Shown: one piece after another, positions 34,108-42,183 of the stretch
Numbering within the stretch: the stretch's first letter is position 1
Layout: each line of letters begins with the position of its first letter
Source of the DNA: JACKFB01 sp041389525
GTDB lineage: Bacteria; Myxococcota_A; UBA9042; PHBI01; JACKFB01
Assembly: GCA_041389525.1 (NCBI GenBank)
Contig: JAWKRR010000026.1
Span: 1 to 64,000, forward strand
Direction of reading: 5' to 3'
Length of the DNA stretch: 64,000 bases
Made by a program: the position numbers and the translations under genes
The notes under the pieces: generated by a model
The model's database searches: none
The model's input: the letters and a program-made list of their open reading frames with translations, nothing else
What the model was told of the DNA's origin: nothing

Positions 34108-35000
34108 GCGAAACGCCAAAACAGCCAAAACAGGCAGACGCCACCGAAGAAATCGCAGCGGAGGACGGCCCCTCGGTCCTCTACGAGACCCAGGGCCCGG
34201 TGGCCATCGTCACCATGAATCGGCCGCGCTACCGCAACGCGCAGAACGCCGAGATGACCTACGCCCTGGACCGCGCCTTTCAGCAGGCCATCGACGACGA
34301 CGCGGTGGGCTGCATCGTGTTGGCGGGCGCCGGCCCGCATTTCTCGGCCGGCCACGACATCGGCACGCCGGGCCGCGACATCCACAAGCCCTTCGGCCGC
34401 GTGGCGACCAACTGGTACCCGCACGCCGACAAGCCCGGTGCCGAGGGCGTGTTCGTCCGCGAGCAGGAGCTTTACCTGGGCATGTGCCGCCGCTGGCGCG
34501 AGATCCCCAAGCCCGTCATCGCGCGGGTCCAGGGCGCGTGCGTGGCCGGCGGCCTGATGCTGGCGTGGATCTGCGACCTCATCGTGGCGTCCGACGACGC
34601 GTTCTTCGCCGACCCCGTCCTGGCCATGGGCATCCCGGGCGTCGAGTACTTCGCCCACCCCTTCGTGATGAACCCGCGCCAAGCCAAGGAGTTCCTGTAC
34701 CTGGGCGAGCGCATGAGCGCGGAGCGTGCCCTCGCCATCGGGATGATCAACCGGACGGTGCCGCGCGACGCGCTCGAGGCCGAGGTCCTGGCCATGGCCG
34801 AGCGCATCGCCGCCCGCCCGAGATTTGGGCTGGCCCTGGCGAAGAAGGCCATCAACCAGGCCGAGGACCGCATGGGCCTGCGCGACAGCATCGACGCGAC
34901 CTACGGGCTGCATCACCTGGCGCACTCGCACAACAGCCTCACCAGCGAGGACCACCTCCAGGGCCAGGACGCGAAGTCCATGGCCAAGGCGCTGAAATAG
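34104..35000 (+). CDS. Enoyl-CoA hydratase/isomerase family protein
   Basis: 298 aa crotonase. Family marks: GPVAIVTMNRPRYRNAQ, oxyanion-hole segment AGPHFSAGHDI, PVIARVQGACVAGGLMLAWICDLIVAS and EFLYLGERMSAERALAIGMINR. The crotonase-type catalytic Glu positions are not obvious: the second loop has PVLAMGIPGVEYFAHPF. GTG 34104 overlaps the ipdC stop (GTGA). It is followed 3 bp later by an acyl-CoA dehydrogenase. Likely hydrates an unsaturated CoA ester formed by the dehydrogenase pair downstream, after ring opening. Not identical to EchA20. Confidence 0.88.
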   Translation: MSETPKQPKQADATEEIAAEDGPSVLYETQGPVAIVTMNRPRYRNAQNAEMTYALDRAFQQAIDDDAVGCIVLAGAGPHFSAGHDIGTPGRDIHKPFGRVATNWYPHADKPGAEGVFVREQELYLGMCRRWREIPKPVIARVQGACVAGGLMLAWICDLIVASDDAFFADPVLAMGIPGVEYFAHPFVMNPRQAKEFLYLGERMSAERALAIGMINRTVPRDALEAEVLAMAERIAARPRFGLALAKKAINQAEDRMGLRDSIDATYGLHHLAHSHNSLTSEDHLQGQDAKSMAKALK

Positions 35001-35003
35001 GCC

Positions 35004-36188
35004 GTGGATCTTCGCTTCACCGCGGCCGAAGACGCGTTTCGGGCCGAGGCACGCGCCTGGCTCGAGGCCCACGTCCCGAGAGAGCCGCTGCCCTCAGGCG
35101 ACACGCGCGAGGGTTTTGCTCGGGTGCGCGAGTTCGAGCGCGCGCTCTTCGAGGGCGGCTGGGCGGTCGTGTCGTGGCCCAAGGAGTACGGCGGCCGCGA
35201 GGCGAGCCTGGTCGAGTGGCTCATCTTCGAAGAGGAGTACTACCGGGCCGGCGCGCCGTCGCGAGTGACCCAGAACGGCATCTTCCTCTTGGCGCCAACC
35301 CTCTTTGAGTTCGGCACCGACGAGCAAAAAGCCCGCATCCTGCGCCCCATGGCGGCCGCCGAGGTCATGTGGGCCCAAGCCTGGTCCGAGCCCAACGCCG
35401 GCAGCGACCTCGCGTCGCTCAAGAGCCGCGCTGTGGCAGCCGAGGGCGGCTGGAAGCTGACCGGCCAGAAGACCTGGTGCACCCGCGGCGCCTTCTGCGA
35501 CTGGATCTACGGGCTCTTCCGCACCGACCCCGCGGCCAGCCGCCACCGCGGCCTGACCTACTTCATGATCCCCCTCGACGCGCCCGGCGTGACCGTCCGC
35601 CCCGTCGAACGCCTCGACGGCGACGAAGGATTCGCCGAGGTCTTCCTCGAAGACGTCTTCGTCCCCGAGCGCGACATCTTGGGCGAGGTGAACCAGGGCT
35701 GGTCGGTGGCGATGGCGACCACGTCCAGCGAGCGCGGCCTGAGCCTGCGCAGCCCCGGCCGCTTCATCGCGACGGCCGAGCGCCTCATCGCCCTGTGGCG
35801 CCAGCGCGCAGGACATTCAGAGAAACGGCTTCGCGGCGACGAGCGCCTGCGCGACCGCGTCATCCGCGCCTATATCGACGCCGAGGCGTATCGCCTGCAC
35901 ACGTTTCAGACCGTCGCGTCGCTGGCGGCCGGCGAGTCCATCGGGCCCGAGTCCAGCATCAATAAGCTCTTCTGGTCCGAGATGGACGTCCGCACTCACG
36001 AGACCGCGCTGTCGCTGCTGGGCCCGCTGGCCGAGCTTGACCACGGCGCGCCCGACGCGGTGGACGGCGGCGGCTGGCTGCGCGGCTACGAGTTCGCCCT
36101 GGCGGGCCCGATCTACGCCGGCACCAACGAGATCCAGCGCAGCATCGTGGCCCAGCACGTGCTAGGGCTGCCGCGAGACCGCGGATGA
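35004..36188 (+). CDS. Acyl-CoA dehydrogenase, large FadE subunit
   Basis: 394 aa. WAQAWSEPNAGSDLASL, GQKTWCTRGAFCDWIYGLFRT and the C-terminal FAD-binding AGPIYAGTNEIQRSIVAQHVLGLP are typical. Together with the next gene, overlapping by ATGA, it probably makes a heterotetrameric acyl-CoA dehydrogenase like the FadE31-33 group of the mycobacterial HIP regulon, which handles the CoA ester left after ring C opening. GTG 35004 starts 3 bp after the previous stop. Which of FadE31, 32 or 33 it matches I cannot say. Confidence 0.9.
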   Translation: MDLRFTAAEDAFRAEARAWLEAHVPREPLPSGDTREGFARVREFERALFEGGWAVVSWPKEYGGREASLVEWLIFEEEYYRAGAPSRVTQNGIFLLAPTLFEFGTDEQKARILRPMAAAEVMWAQAWSEPNAGSDLASLKSRAVAAEGGWKLTGQKTWCTRGAFCDWIYGLFRTDPAASRHRGLTYFMIPLDAPGVTVRPVERLDGDEGFAEVFLEDVFVPERDILGEVNQGWSVAMATTSSERGLSLRSPGRFIATAERLIALWRQRAGHSEKRLRGDERLRDRVIRAYIDAEAYRLHTFQTVASLAAGESIGPESSINKLFWSEMDVRTHETALSLLGPLAELDHGAPDAVDGGGWLRGYEFALAGPIYAGTNEIQRSIVAQHVLGLPRDRG

Positions 36189-37201
36189 AGTTTCGCTTCA
36201 CCGAGGACCAGAAGCTTTTCCGCGACACCGCCCGCGAGATGCTGGCGCGCTGTTCGGGCCCCGACGTGGTTCGGCGGGCTTACGAGCAGGGCGTGGGCGC
36301 GCCGACAGCGTGGAAGCACCTGGCCGAGCAGGGCATCAGCGGGATGCTGCTGCCGGAGTCGGGGGGCGGGCTGGATCTCGGGCTGGCTGAGCTCATCCTG
36401 ATACTGGAGGCCAGCGGTTACGAGGCGCTCCCCGAGCCGATCGTCGAGACCGTCGCGGTAGCCGGCCCGCTGCTGGCCGAGGCCGGCGCGACCGAGCTGT
36501 TGGCGCGCTGGGCGCCAAGGATCGCCGACGGCAGCGCGCGAATCGGCCTCGGCCTCGCCGGCCAGCCCTTCGTCGAGGGTGCGGACCGCGCGGATCTGTT
36601 GCTGCTCGAGCGCGAGGGCGCCCTCTACGCGATCACGCCGGACCAGGCCTTTCTGACCGCCCAGGCCTCGGTCGACCACGCCCGGCGCCTCTTCACCGTC
36701 CAGTGGACCGAGTCGAGCGAAAACCGAGTCGCCGACGGAGAAATCGCGGCCCGCGCGTGCGACCGGGCGCGGCTCCGGGCGACCTTGGGCACCGCCGCTC
36801 AGCTGATCGGCCTGGGCGCGCGCTGCGTGGACCTGGCCGTCGAGTACGCCAAGGTCCGCACCCAGTTCGGCCGCCCCATCGGCGCCTTTCAGGCCGTCCA
36901 GCACAAGCTGGTCGACGCCTTCGCGGCGCTGGCGATGGCGCGCCCCGTCGTCTACCGCGCCGCGTGGTCGCTGGACCATGACGACCCGGACGTCGACCTG
37001 CACGTCTCGATGGCGAAAGCTCAGGCCTCGGACGCGGCGACGCTGTGCACGCGCCAGGCGCTTCAGTGCCACGGCGCCATCGGCTACACCACCGAGTACG
37101 ACCTCCACCTTTATATGAAGCGAGCCTGGGCGCTCAGTCGCGCCTACGGTGATTCCGACCACCACCGAGCCCGAATCGCTCGGCAGATCCTGGGAGATTG
37201 A
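36185..37201 (+). CDS. Acyl-CoA dehydrogenase, small FadE subunit
   Basis: 338 aa. Reduced middle domain; the C-terminal domain has YAKVRTQFGRPIGAFQAVQHKLVDAFA and CHGAIGYTTEYDLHLYMKRAW. It lacks the NEIQR motif found in its partner, so FAD and substrate sites are probably shared between the two subunits, the known pattern for heteromeric steroid acyl-CoA dehydrogenases. The ATG overlaps the stop of the large subunit; fadA6 follows after 2 bp. Confidence 0.9.
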   Translation: MKFRFTEDQKLFRDTAREMLARCSGPDVVRRAYEQGVGAPTAWKHLAEQGISGMLLPESGGGLDLGLAELILILEASGYEALPEPIVETVAVAGPLLAEAGATELLARWAPRIADGSARIGLGLAGQPFVEGADRADLLLLEREGALYAITPDQAFLTAQASVDHARRLFTVQWTESSENRVADGEIAARACDRARLRATLGTAAQLIGLGARCVDLAVEYAKVRTQFGRPIGAFQAVQHKLVDAFAALAMARPVVYRAAWSLDHDDPDVDLHVSMAKAQASDAATLCTRQALQCHGAIGYTTEYDLHLYMKRAWALSRAYGDSDHHRARIARQILGD

Positions 37202-37203
37202 CC

Positions 37204-38358
37204 ATGCCAGAGGCCTACATCATCGACGCCGTCCGCACCCCCGTCGGCCGCCGCAAGGGCGGGCTGAGCGCGGTGCACCCCGCCGACCTGGGCGCCCACG
37301 TGCTGAAGGGCCTGATGGCACGCACCGGCATCGACCCCGCCGCGGTGGACGACGTGGTCTTCGGGTGCCTGGACCAGATCGGACCGCAGGGCGGCGACAT
37401 CGCGCGCACGTGCTGGCTGGCGGCGGGGCTGCCCGACTCGGTGCCCGGCGTGACCATCGACCGGCAGTGCGGGTCCAGCCAGCAGGCCTTCCACTTCGCG
37501 GCCCAGGGCGTGATGAGCGGCACCCAGGACTTGGTCGTCGCGGGCGGCGTTCAGAACATGTCGATGATCCCGATCTCGGCGGCCCTCATCGCCGCCAAGG
37601 AGTACGGCCAGGCGGATCCCTACTCGGGCTCGGTGGGCTGGGTCGAGCGCTACGGCGCCGGCCGGGTCAGCCAGTTCCGGTCGGCCGAGATGATCGCCGA
37701 GAAGTGGAACATCAGCCGCGAGGACATGGAGGCCTTCGCCTACGAGAGCCACATGCGCGCCGCCAGGGCCACCGCCGAGGGCCGATTCGCCAACGAGATC
37801 CTGCCCTTCGGCGAGGTGACGGCCGACGAAGGCCCGCGCCCCGACACCACGATGGAGAAGATGGCCGGCCTCAAGACCATCACCGAAGGAGGCCGCCTGA
37901 CCGCCGCCGTCTCGAGCCAAATCTCCGACGGTGCGGCGGCCATCCTGGTCGCCAGCGAGGCCGCCGTCCGCGAGCACGGCCTCAAGCCGAGAGCCCGCGT
38001 CCACCACCTGAGCGTGAGAGGCGACGACCCCATCTGGATGCTGACGGCCCCCATCCCCGCGACCGCCCACGCCATGAAGAAGACCGGCATGACCCTGGCC
38101 GACATCGACCTAGTCGAGATCAACGAGGCCTTCGCCAGCGTCGTCCTAGCCTGGCAAAAGGAGACCGGAGCCGACCTCAGCAAGGTCAACGTCAACGGCG
38201 GCGCCATCGCCCTAGGCCACCCCCTAGGAGCCACCGGCGCCCGCCTGATGACCACGATGCTAAACGAGCTAGAGCGCACCGGCGGCCGCTACGGCCTCCA
38301 GACCATGTGCGAAGGCGGCGGCCAGGCGAACGTGACGATCATCGAGCGGCTGGGGTAG
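37204..38358 (+). CDS. fadA6: FadA6-like thiolase (steroid ring C/D catabolism)
   Basis: 384 aa acetyl-CoA acetyltransferase family thiolase. Nucleophile Cys about residue 89 in DRQCGSSQQ, His about 339 in GHPLGATGA and second Cys about 369 in MCEGGG are all present. Agreement with mycobacterial FadA6 as I recall: AYxIDAVRTxVGxRxG, VAGGVQNMSxIPIS, SQFRxxExIAEKWNxSRExME, MEKMAGL, EGGRLTAAxxSQISDGA. It cleaves the beta-ketoacyl-CoA after ring C opening. ATG 37204 was chosen over the TTG at 37198 for its better match to the family start and GGGAG upstream. Last gene of the operon; a strong hairpin follows. Confidence 0.93.
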   Translation: MPEAYIIDAVRTPVGRRKGGLSAVHPADLGAHVLKGLMARTGIDPAAVDDVVFGCLDQIGPQGGDIARTCWLAAGLPDSVPGVTIDRQCGSSQQAFHFAAQGVMSGTQDLVVAGGVQNMSMIPISAALIAAKEYGQADPYSGSVGWVERYGAGRVSQFRSAEMIAEKWNISREDMEAFAYESHMRAARATAEGRFANEILPFGEVTADEGPRPDTTMEKMAGLKTITEGGRLTAAVSSQISDGAAAILVASEAAVREHGLKPRARVHHLSVRGDDPIWMLTAPIPATAHAMKKTGMTLADIDLVEINEAFASVVLAWQKETGADLSKVNVNGGAIALGHPLGATGARLMTTMLNELERTGGRYGLQTMCEGGGQANVTIIERLG

Positions 38359-38375
38359 ACTAACCGCGCGACAAT

Positions 38376-38412
38376 TCGGGCACCGGGGGGCAGAGTCGCC
38401 CTCCGTGCCCGA
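38376..38412. terminator. Hairpin after fadA6
   Basis: TCGGGCAC / GTGCCCGA outer stem (8 bp) with an inner GGGGGGC / GCCCTCC stem (one mismatch) and a small loop. It lies 18 bp after the fadA6 stop and 26 bp before the next ATG. No T-run, so a possible rather than classical terminator. Confidence 0.5.
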
Positions 38413-38438
38413 CGGCAAGTGGGCCAGCCGAGAGTTCC

Positions 38439-39605
38439 ATGCGTCCTTTCCACGTCATCGGGGAGCCGCCAAGTCTACGAGACCGCATCTTCGCGCGAGC
38501 TCACGACATGTCGCTCCTACCATCGCTCCCCGAACTCGCCGGGCTTTCCGAAGCCAGAGTGCGGGAGATTCAGGACGGCTCGCCCTTCAGCGCCGCGGAG
38601 TTTGAATCGCTGTGTCGAGCCCTGGCGGTGGACTCGGTCGCGATGCACCGCGGCGAGGAGAACCGACCGAATCGCGCCCCCGCGCGCTTTCGTGGCGCGA
38701 TCTCCGACGGCCGCGTCAATGGGCGTGACATGCGCCTACTATCGCTGGCTGTGGAGCAAAGTCGTATCCTCGGGCATCTCCTAAAGCGGCTGGGACGCGG
38801 CGTACCCTTGGCGCGATACCGGGAAGTTCGTCCACCGTCTCAGAATCGAGACGTCTGGCGTGAAGGCTACGAGTTCGGAGAGTCCGCGAGAGCGGCGCTG
38901 CTCCCGTTGCCGGGCCCAATCTTCGACCTGGAAGCGGCCGCGCGGGGGCTTGGTATCCACGTCGCACAAGTGACGTTCAGCACGCCGGACATCGATGCCG
39001 CCTCCGTTTGGGACCCAACGGCGGTCCCGGTCATCTTGCTGAACAAGAAGAGCAGCCGACACCGGCACACCGGCGCTCTCCGAGCGACGATAGCTCACGA
39101 ATTGTGCCACCTGCTTCATGACGCCGGTGAGCAGGACCTCACCACCCAGGTTTCCTGGGGTCGTGGCCGGCGCGGGAACTTCAACGAGGCTGTCGAGGTG
39201 CGAGCCCGAGCTTTCGCCCCGGCGTTTCTGGCGCCCAGAGATCAGACACGGGCCTGGCTCCAAGGACAGCCATCGCGGATTCAGAACTCCCCGGACGGCG
39301 TCTTGGTTGCGCTGGCGGAACACTGGGGTCTCTCCCTAGAGGGCGCCGCTTGGCACGCTCGGAACTGCGAGCTCCTCGAACTCGCCGAAGCAGAGGCCCA
39401 GGCCACTACCAGCTCGCGACGGCGGATTTCTCTCCATAATTTCGAGTCCTCGCGAGGCACGACGCCACCGGCGATGATTTTCGACGACTTGCCGGACCAC
39501 GCCGCGGAGCTTTGGGAAGGTTGGGCGACTGACCTCGTACTTGCCGCAGTGGAAGAAGGGCAAATCAGCGTCGGCCGTGCGCGGGAATTGCTGACGTGGG
39601 CATAG
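38439..39605 (+). CDS. XRE-type HTH plus ImmA/IrrE metallopeptidase
   Basis: 388 aa. The N-terminal ~60 residues look like an XRE helix-turn-helix (LSEARVREIQDGSPFSAAEFESLCRAL). The C-terminal part holds a zinc peptidase motif HELCH (residues 220-224) in ATIAHELCHLLHD, as in ImmA/IrrE. Such proteins occur as antitoxins or anti-repressor proteases in mobile elements and toxin-antitoxin pairs. The next gene follows after 1 bp, suggesting a two-gene unit. ATG 38439 preceded by GAGAG. The codon use seems a little less GC-extreme than the neighbours (several AAG, TTT, CAG-rich stretches), which may signal transfer. Confidence 0.88.
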   Translation: MRPFHVIGEPPSLRDRIFARAHDMSLLPSLPELAGLSEARVREIQDGSPFSAAEFESLCRALAVDSVAMHRGEENRPNRAPARFRGAISDGRVNGRDMRLLSLAVEQSRILGHLLKRLGRGVPLARYREVRPPSQNRDVWREGYEFGESARAALLPLPGPIFDLEAAARGLGIHVAQVTFSTPDIDAASVWDPTAVPVILLNKKSSRHRHTGALRATIAHELCHLLHDAGEQDLTTQVSWGRGRRGNFNEAVEVRARAFAPAFLAPRDQTRAWLQGQPSRIQNSPDGVLVALAEHWGLSLEGAAWHARNCELLELAEAEAQATTSSRRRISLHNFESSRGTTPPAMIFDDLPDHAAELWEGWATDLVLAAVEEGQISVGRARELLTWA

Positions 39606-39606
39606 G

Positions 39607-40116
39607 GTGACGCCGGTCTGGATCATCGACGACGGCCCGCTGGATACGCTCGCCGGGGTTGTGGACCATCGAACGGTCGCGAGCTGGCCGACTGGCAAAT
39701 TTGTGGTGGCAGACGCCACGGCCAGCGCCGCTACTGGCGATCGCAGGAAGCTGCTGGAAGCTGCGGGCCAAGCGCTAGCACCGTTTTCGGTGATGATGGG
39801 GACGGAGGCCGAAAGAACGCTTTTTGGGCATCTCCGAAGGCCGAACGAGGCGGATAAGAACCTCGCCGAGCATCAGTCCATCGCGTGGGCGTTGCATGAA
39901 GAGCCCCGCGCCGTGTTCGTCGGGCGCGACAAGGGAGCGGCCTACCTCGCGCTGGCGGAACTCGGTCGGTGTCGCGCCGCCCACCCATCGGACCTTTGGT
40001 TGCACCTGCGAGAACAGCGCCTCATCAGCGAAGCGGAGTTCGCGGCGCTGTGCGCCAAGACCCAAAGCGCGGAAACGTTGGCAGTACCACTACGGTGCCA
40101 AACGCGCGCCCCCTGA
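39607..40116 (+). CDS. PIN-like protein, probable partner of the ImmA gene
   Basis: 169 aa. Acidic residues at the places expected for a PIN-type nuclease: WIIDDGPLD near the N-terminus, EADKNLAEHQSIAWAL in the middle and FVGRDKGA later, with alternating strands and helices. I propose a PIN-like fold; it is not certain. GTG 39607 follows the upstream stop by one base. An HTH-metallopeptidase plus small nuclease-like gene fits a toxin-antitoxin layout. No membrane helix. Confidence 0.65.
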   Translation: MTPVWIIDDGPLDTLAGVVDHRTVASWPTGKFVVADATASAATGDRRKLLEAAGQALAPFSVMMGTEAERTLFGHLRRPNEADKNLAEHQSIAWALHEEPRAVFVGRDKGAAYLALAELGRCRAAHPSDLWLHLREQRLISEAEFAALCAKTQSAETLAVPLRCQTRAP

Positions 40117-40182
40117 GCGGCAACGCGACCGAACCTTCGCCCGTACTGGCCGGCCTGCGGAAGCCGTCAGATGGCGTGAGGT

Positions 40183-41493
40183 TCAAACTAGCGGTCTACG
40201 GACGGCGGGGTGCGCCCCAAGGCCTCCCAACGTCCCGCGCACGCCTGGGTGGATGGCGTACCAGGTTTCGTTGTCGCCGTGGGCTTGGATGAGTCCGGTG
40301 TTCAGGAAGTGGGCCGCGTCGGGAAAATGGGCCGTGGATATCAGGTGGGAGAGGCCGATTCGGGGGATGGCGACGAGGTGGTGGGCGTCTTCGATGGCCA
40401 GGGGCTGGAAGGTGCTTTTGTAGGCCTCCTTCGCCAGGTGCAGCGCCACCTCCGACACTGGAAGTGTCTGGGCGTAGCCGAGGACGTGCTTCAGCAGGCT
40501 GAACAAGGCTTGGAGATTCCCGCCGGTCAGCAGGATCAGCTCCGTCAGCGTTTCGGCGTTTGGGAGCAGCGGGCGCCAGTCGGCTCGCGCCTCTACGACG
40601 CACCGGAGCTGGGCGATGACGGCGGGCTTCGGGTCGCCGCGCTCGTTTGCGATCTCGGGCGTTGGTATGAGTTGGTAGCGAGCGTTTCGGTAGCGGCTGG
40701 CGAGGTCGGGATGGGCGACGCGCAGATAGTGGGGGACCGTGTAGACGACGTGCAGCTCAGGTAGTTGCAGGGCGTCGCAGTGCGACGCGAAGAGGCTCTC
40801 GACAGACCAGCAGACTGCAGCAGCCTCGGCTCGGACGCCTCGGATGTGGTCCAGCGAGTCCACCAGCAGCACCGGTTGCAGCGCATGCTCTGAGCGCTCG
40901 CGAGTCGCGGCCATCCCGGAGGCGATGAAGTCGTGCACGAGGGTCTGAAGAGCCGCGTGGTGACCCGCTAGGCGGAGGGCTAGCTGGCTTCGAAGATGCC
41001 GCGATGCCTTGAAGTTCAGCCCGAGATCGGCGGCCGATGGAGCGGGTCCGAGGGTCGGCGTCGATGGCGCTAAGCGGACCAGCAACGCTGCGAGATGGTC
41101 CCAGAAGGACGGAAACGACTCGGTCGATGCGGGGCATTCGGAAGATTGGAGTGCGTGGCCGACGCCGGAGCCGAGCGCGATGAGGAAGTCGGCGCAGGTG
41201 ACGGGCGCCCACATGTCGAGGTGGCCGGCCAGGTCGATACTGAGGGTGTGGAAGCCGCGCTGGGCGAGGATGCCCGCGAGGCGATTGAGTTCCGTCGACT
41301 TGCCGTTGCCTGGGCTGCCGGACACGAACTGGACCGTCCCGCGCCGCGAAGCCTCGATGTGAAATGCCAAAAGCTCCACCGGGTCGCATAGGCCGGGCGG
41401 GTGTAGCGGGACGTACCGCGGGTCGCCCACGGCCAGGGGTTCGCGGCTCAAGGCGCGATAGAAGCCGCGGCGGTATCGGTCGGTGGGCGACAT
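40183..41493 (-). CDS. P-loop ATPase of unknown role, next to TIR-NB-ARC gene
   Basis: 436 aa cytosolic AAA/STAND-like ATPase. Walker A GSPGNGKST (residues 59-67), Walker B PVLLVDSLDHI (about 207-217), a likely sensor segment HVVYTVPHYLRV (arginine rather than asparagine) and helical C-terminal region (TGGNLQALFSLLKHV). It lies 45 bp downstream of the reading frame of the TIR-NB-ARC-TPR gene on the same strand, so they are probably co-transcribed. The start ATG (41493) is preceded by no clear Shine-Dalgarno. This pairing suggests a defence or signal module. Converges with the PIN-like gene. Confidence 0.82.
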   Translation of the reverse strand: MSPTDRYRRGFYRALSREPLAVGDPRYVPLHPPGLCDPVELLAFHIEASRRGTVQFVSGSPGNGKSTELNRLAGILAQRGFHTLSIDLAGHLDMWAPVTCADFLIALGSGVGHALQSSECPASTESFPSFWDHLAALLVRLAPSTPTLGPAPSAADLGLNFKASRHLRSQLALRLAGHHAALQTLVHDFIASGMAATRERSEHALQPVLLVDSLDHIRGVRAEAAAVCWSVESLFASHCDALQLPELHVVYTVPHYLRVAHPDLASRYRNARYQLIPTPEIANERGDPKPAVIAQLRCVVEARADWRPLLPNAETLTELILLTGGNLQALFSLLKHVLGYAQTLPVSEVALHLAKEAYKSTFQPLAIEDAHHLVAIPRIGLSHLISTAHFPDAAHFLNTGLIQAHGDNETWYAIHPGVRGTLGGLGAHPAVRRPLV

Positions 41494-41538
41494 CGGCCAA
41501 CGATAGCATGGCCCGCGCGGCGGGCGACGTGTGACGCC

Positions 41539-42183
41539 TCAGGCGGTGTCGAACGCGGCAGCGATGTGGCGAGCTTGGTCGCGGAGGTCGGCGGCCGCGG
41601 CGTGGTCGCCGGTGGAGGCGAGGTTGGCGGCTAGGGCTTCGAGTTGGGGGATGGTGACGGGGTCGCCCGGGCCGAAGCGGGCTTGGATGGCGGTTAAGAG
41701 GCGCTCGCGGTGGGGGCGGGCTGCCAGCGGGTTGGCCTGGGATTCTTGGAGGGTCGCTAGGGATTCGAGGGTGTCGGTGGTTTCGCCGTGGAGGGGGCCG
41801 AGGACGCGGTCGTGGATGGCTAGGGCGGCCTCGAGGTGGGTGACGGCTGCGGCGGGGGCTCCGGTTTGCTCGAGGGTAACTGCCAGTCTTGAGTGGAGGG
41901 CGGCGGCGGCGAGGGGGTCGTTGGCGGTTTGGGCGGCGGCTAGGGCGGCGGCCAGGTGGGCTTGGGCGGCGGCGGTGTCGCCTTGGGCTTCGCAGACCTC
42001 GGCGAGTCGGATGAGGGTGAGTTGGGACTCTTTGGCTGCGGGGCCGAGGGTGGATTGGAAGACTGGGAGGGCTTGCTCGTAGAGGGGGCGGGCTTTGTCG
42101 GCGTCGGCGTGGTTTTGCCAGGTGAGGTTGGCGAGGTTCAGGCGGGCTTTGGCGGTGGGGAGGGCGCCGGGGGGGTGGGCTTT
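41539..42183 (-). pseudogene. Detached 3' TPR part of the TIR-NB-ARC-TPR gene
   Basis: Directly downstream of the TGA at 42184-42186 the same frame stays open for 214 codons to TGA 41539-41541. It encodes more TPR-like helices: KARLNLANLTWQNHADADKARPLYEQALPVF, RLAEVCEAQGDTAAAQAHLAAAL, RLAVTLEQTGAPAAAVTHLEAAL. There is no start codon with a ribosome binding site. It is best explained as the rest of one 879-codon gene cut by a nonsense mutation, sequencing error or recoded stop. Confidence 0.75.
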
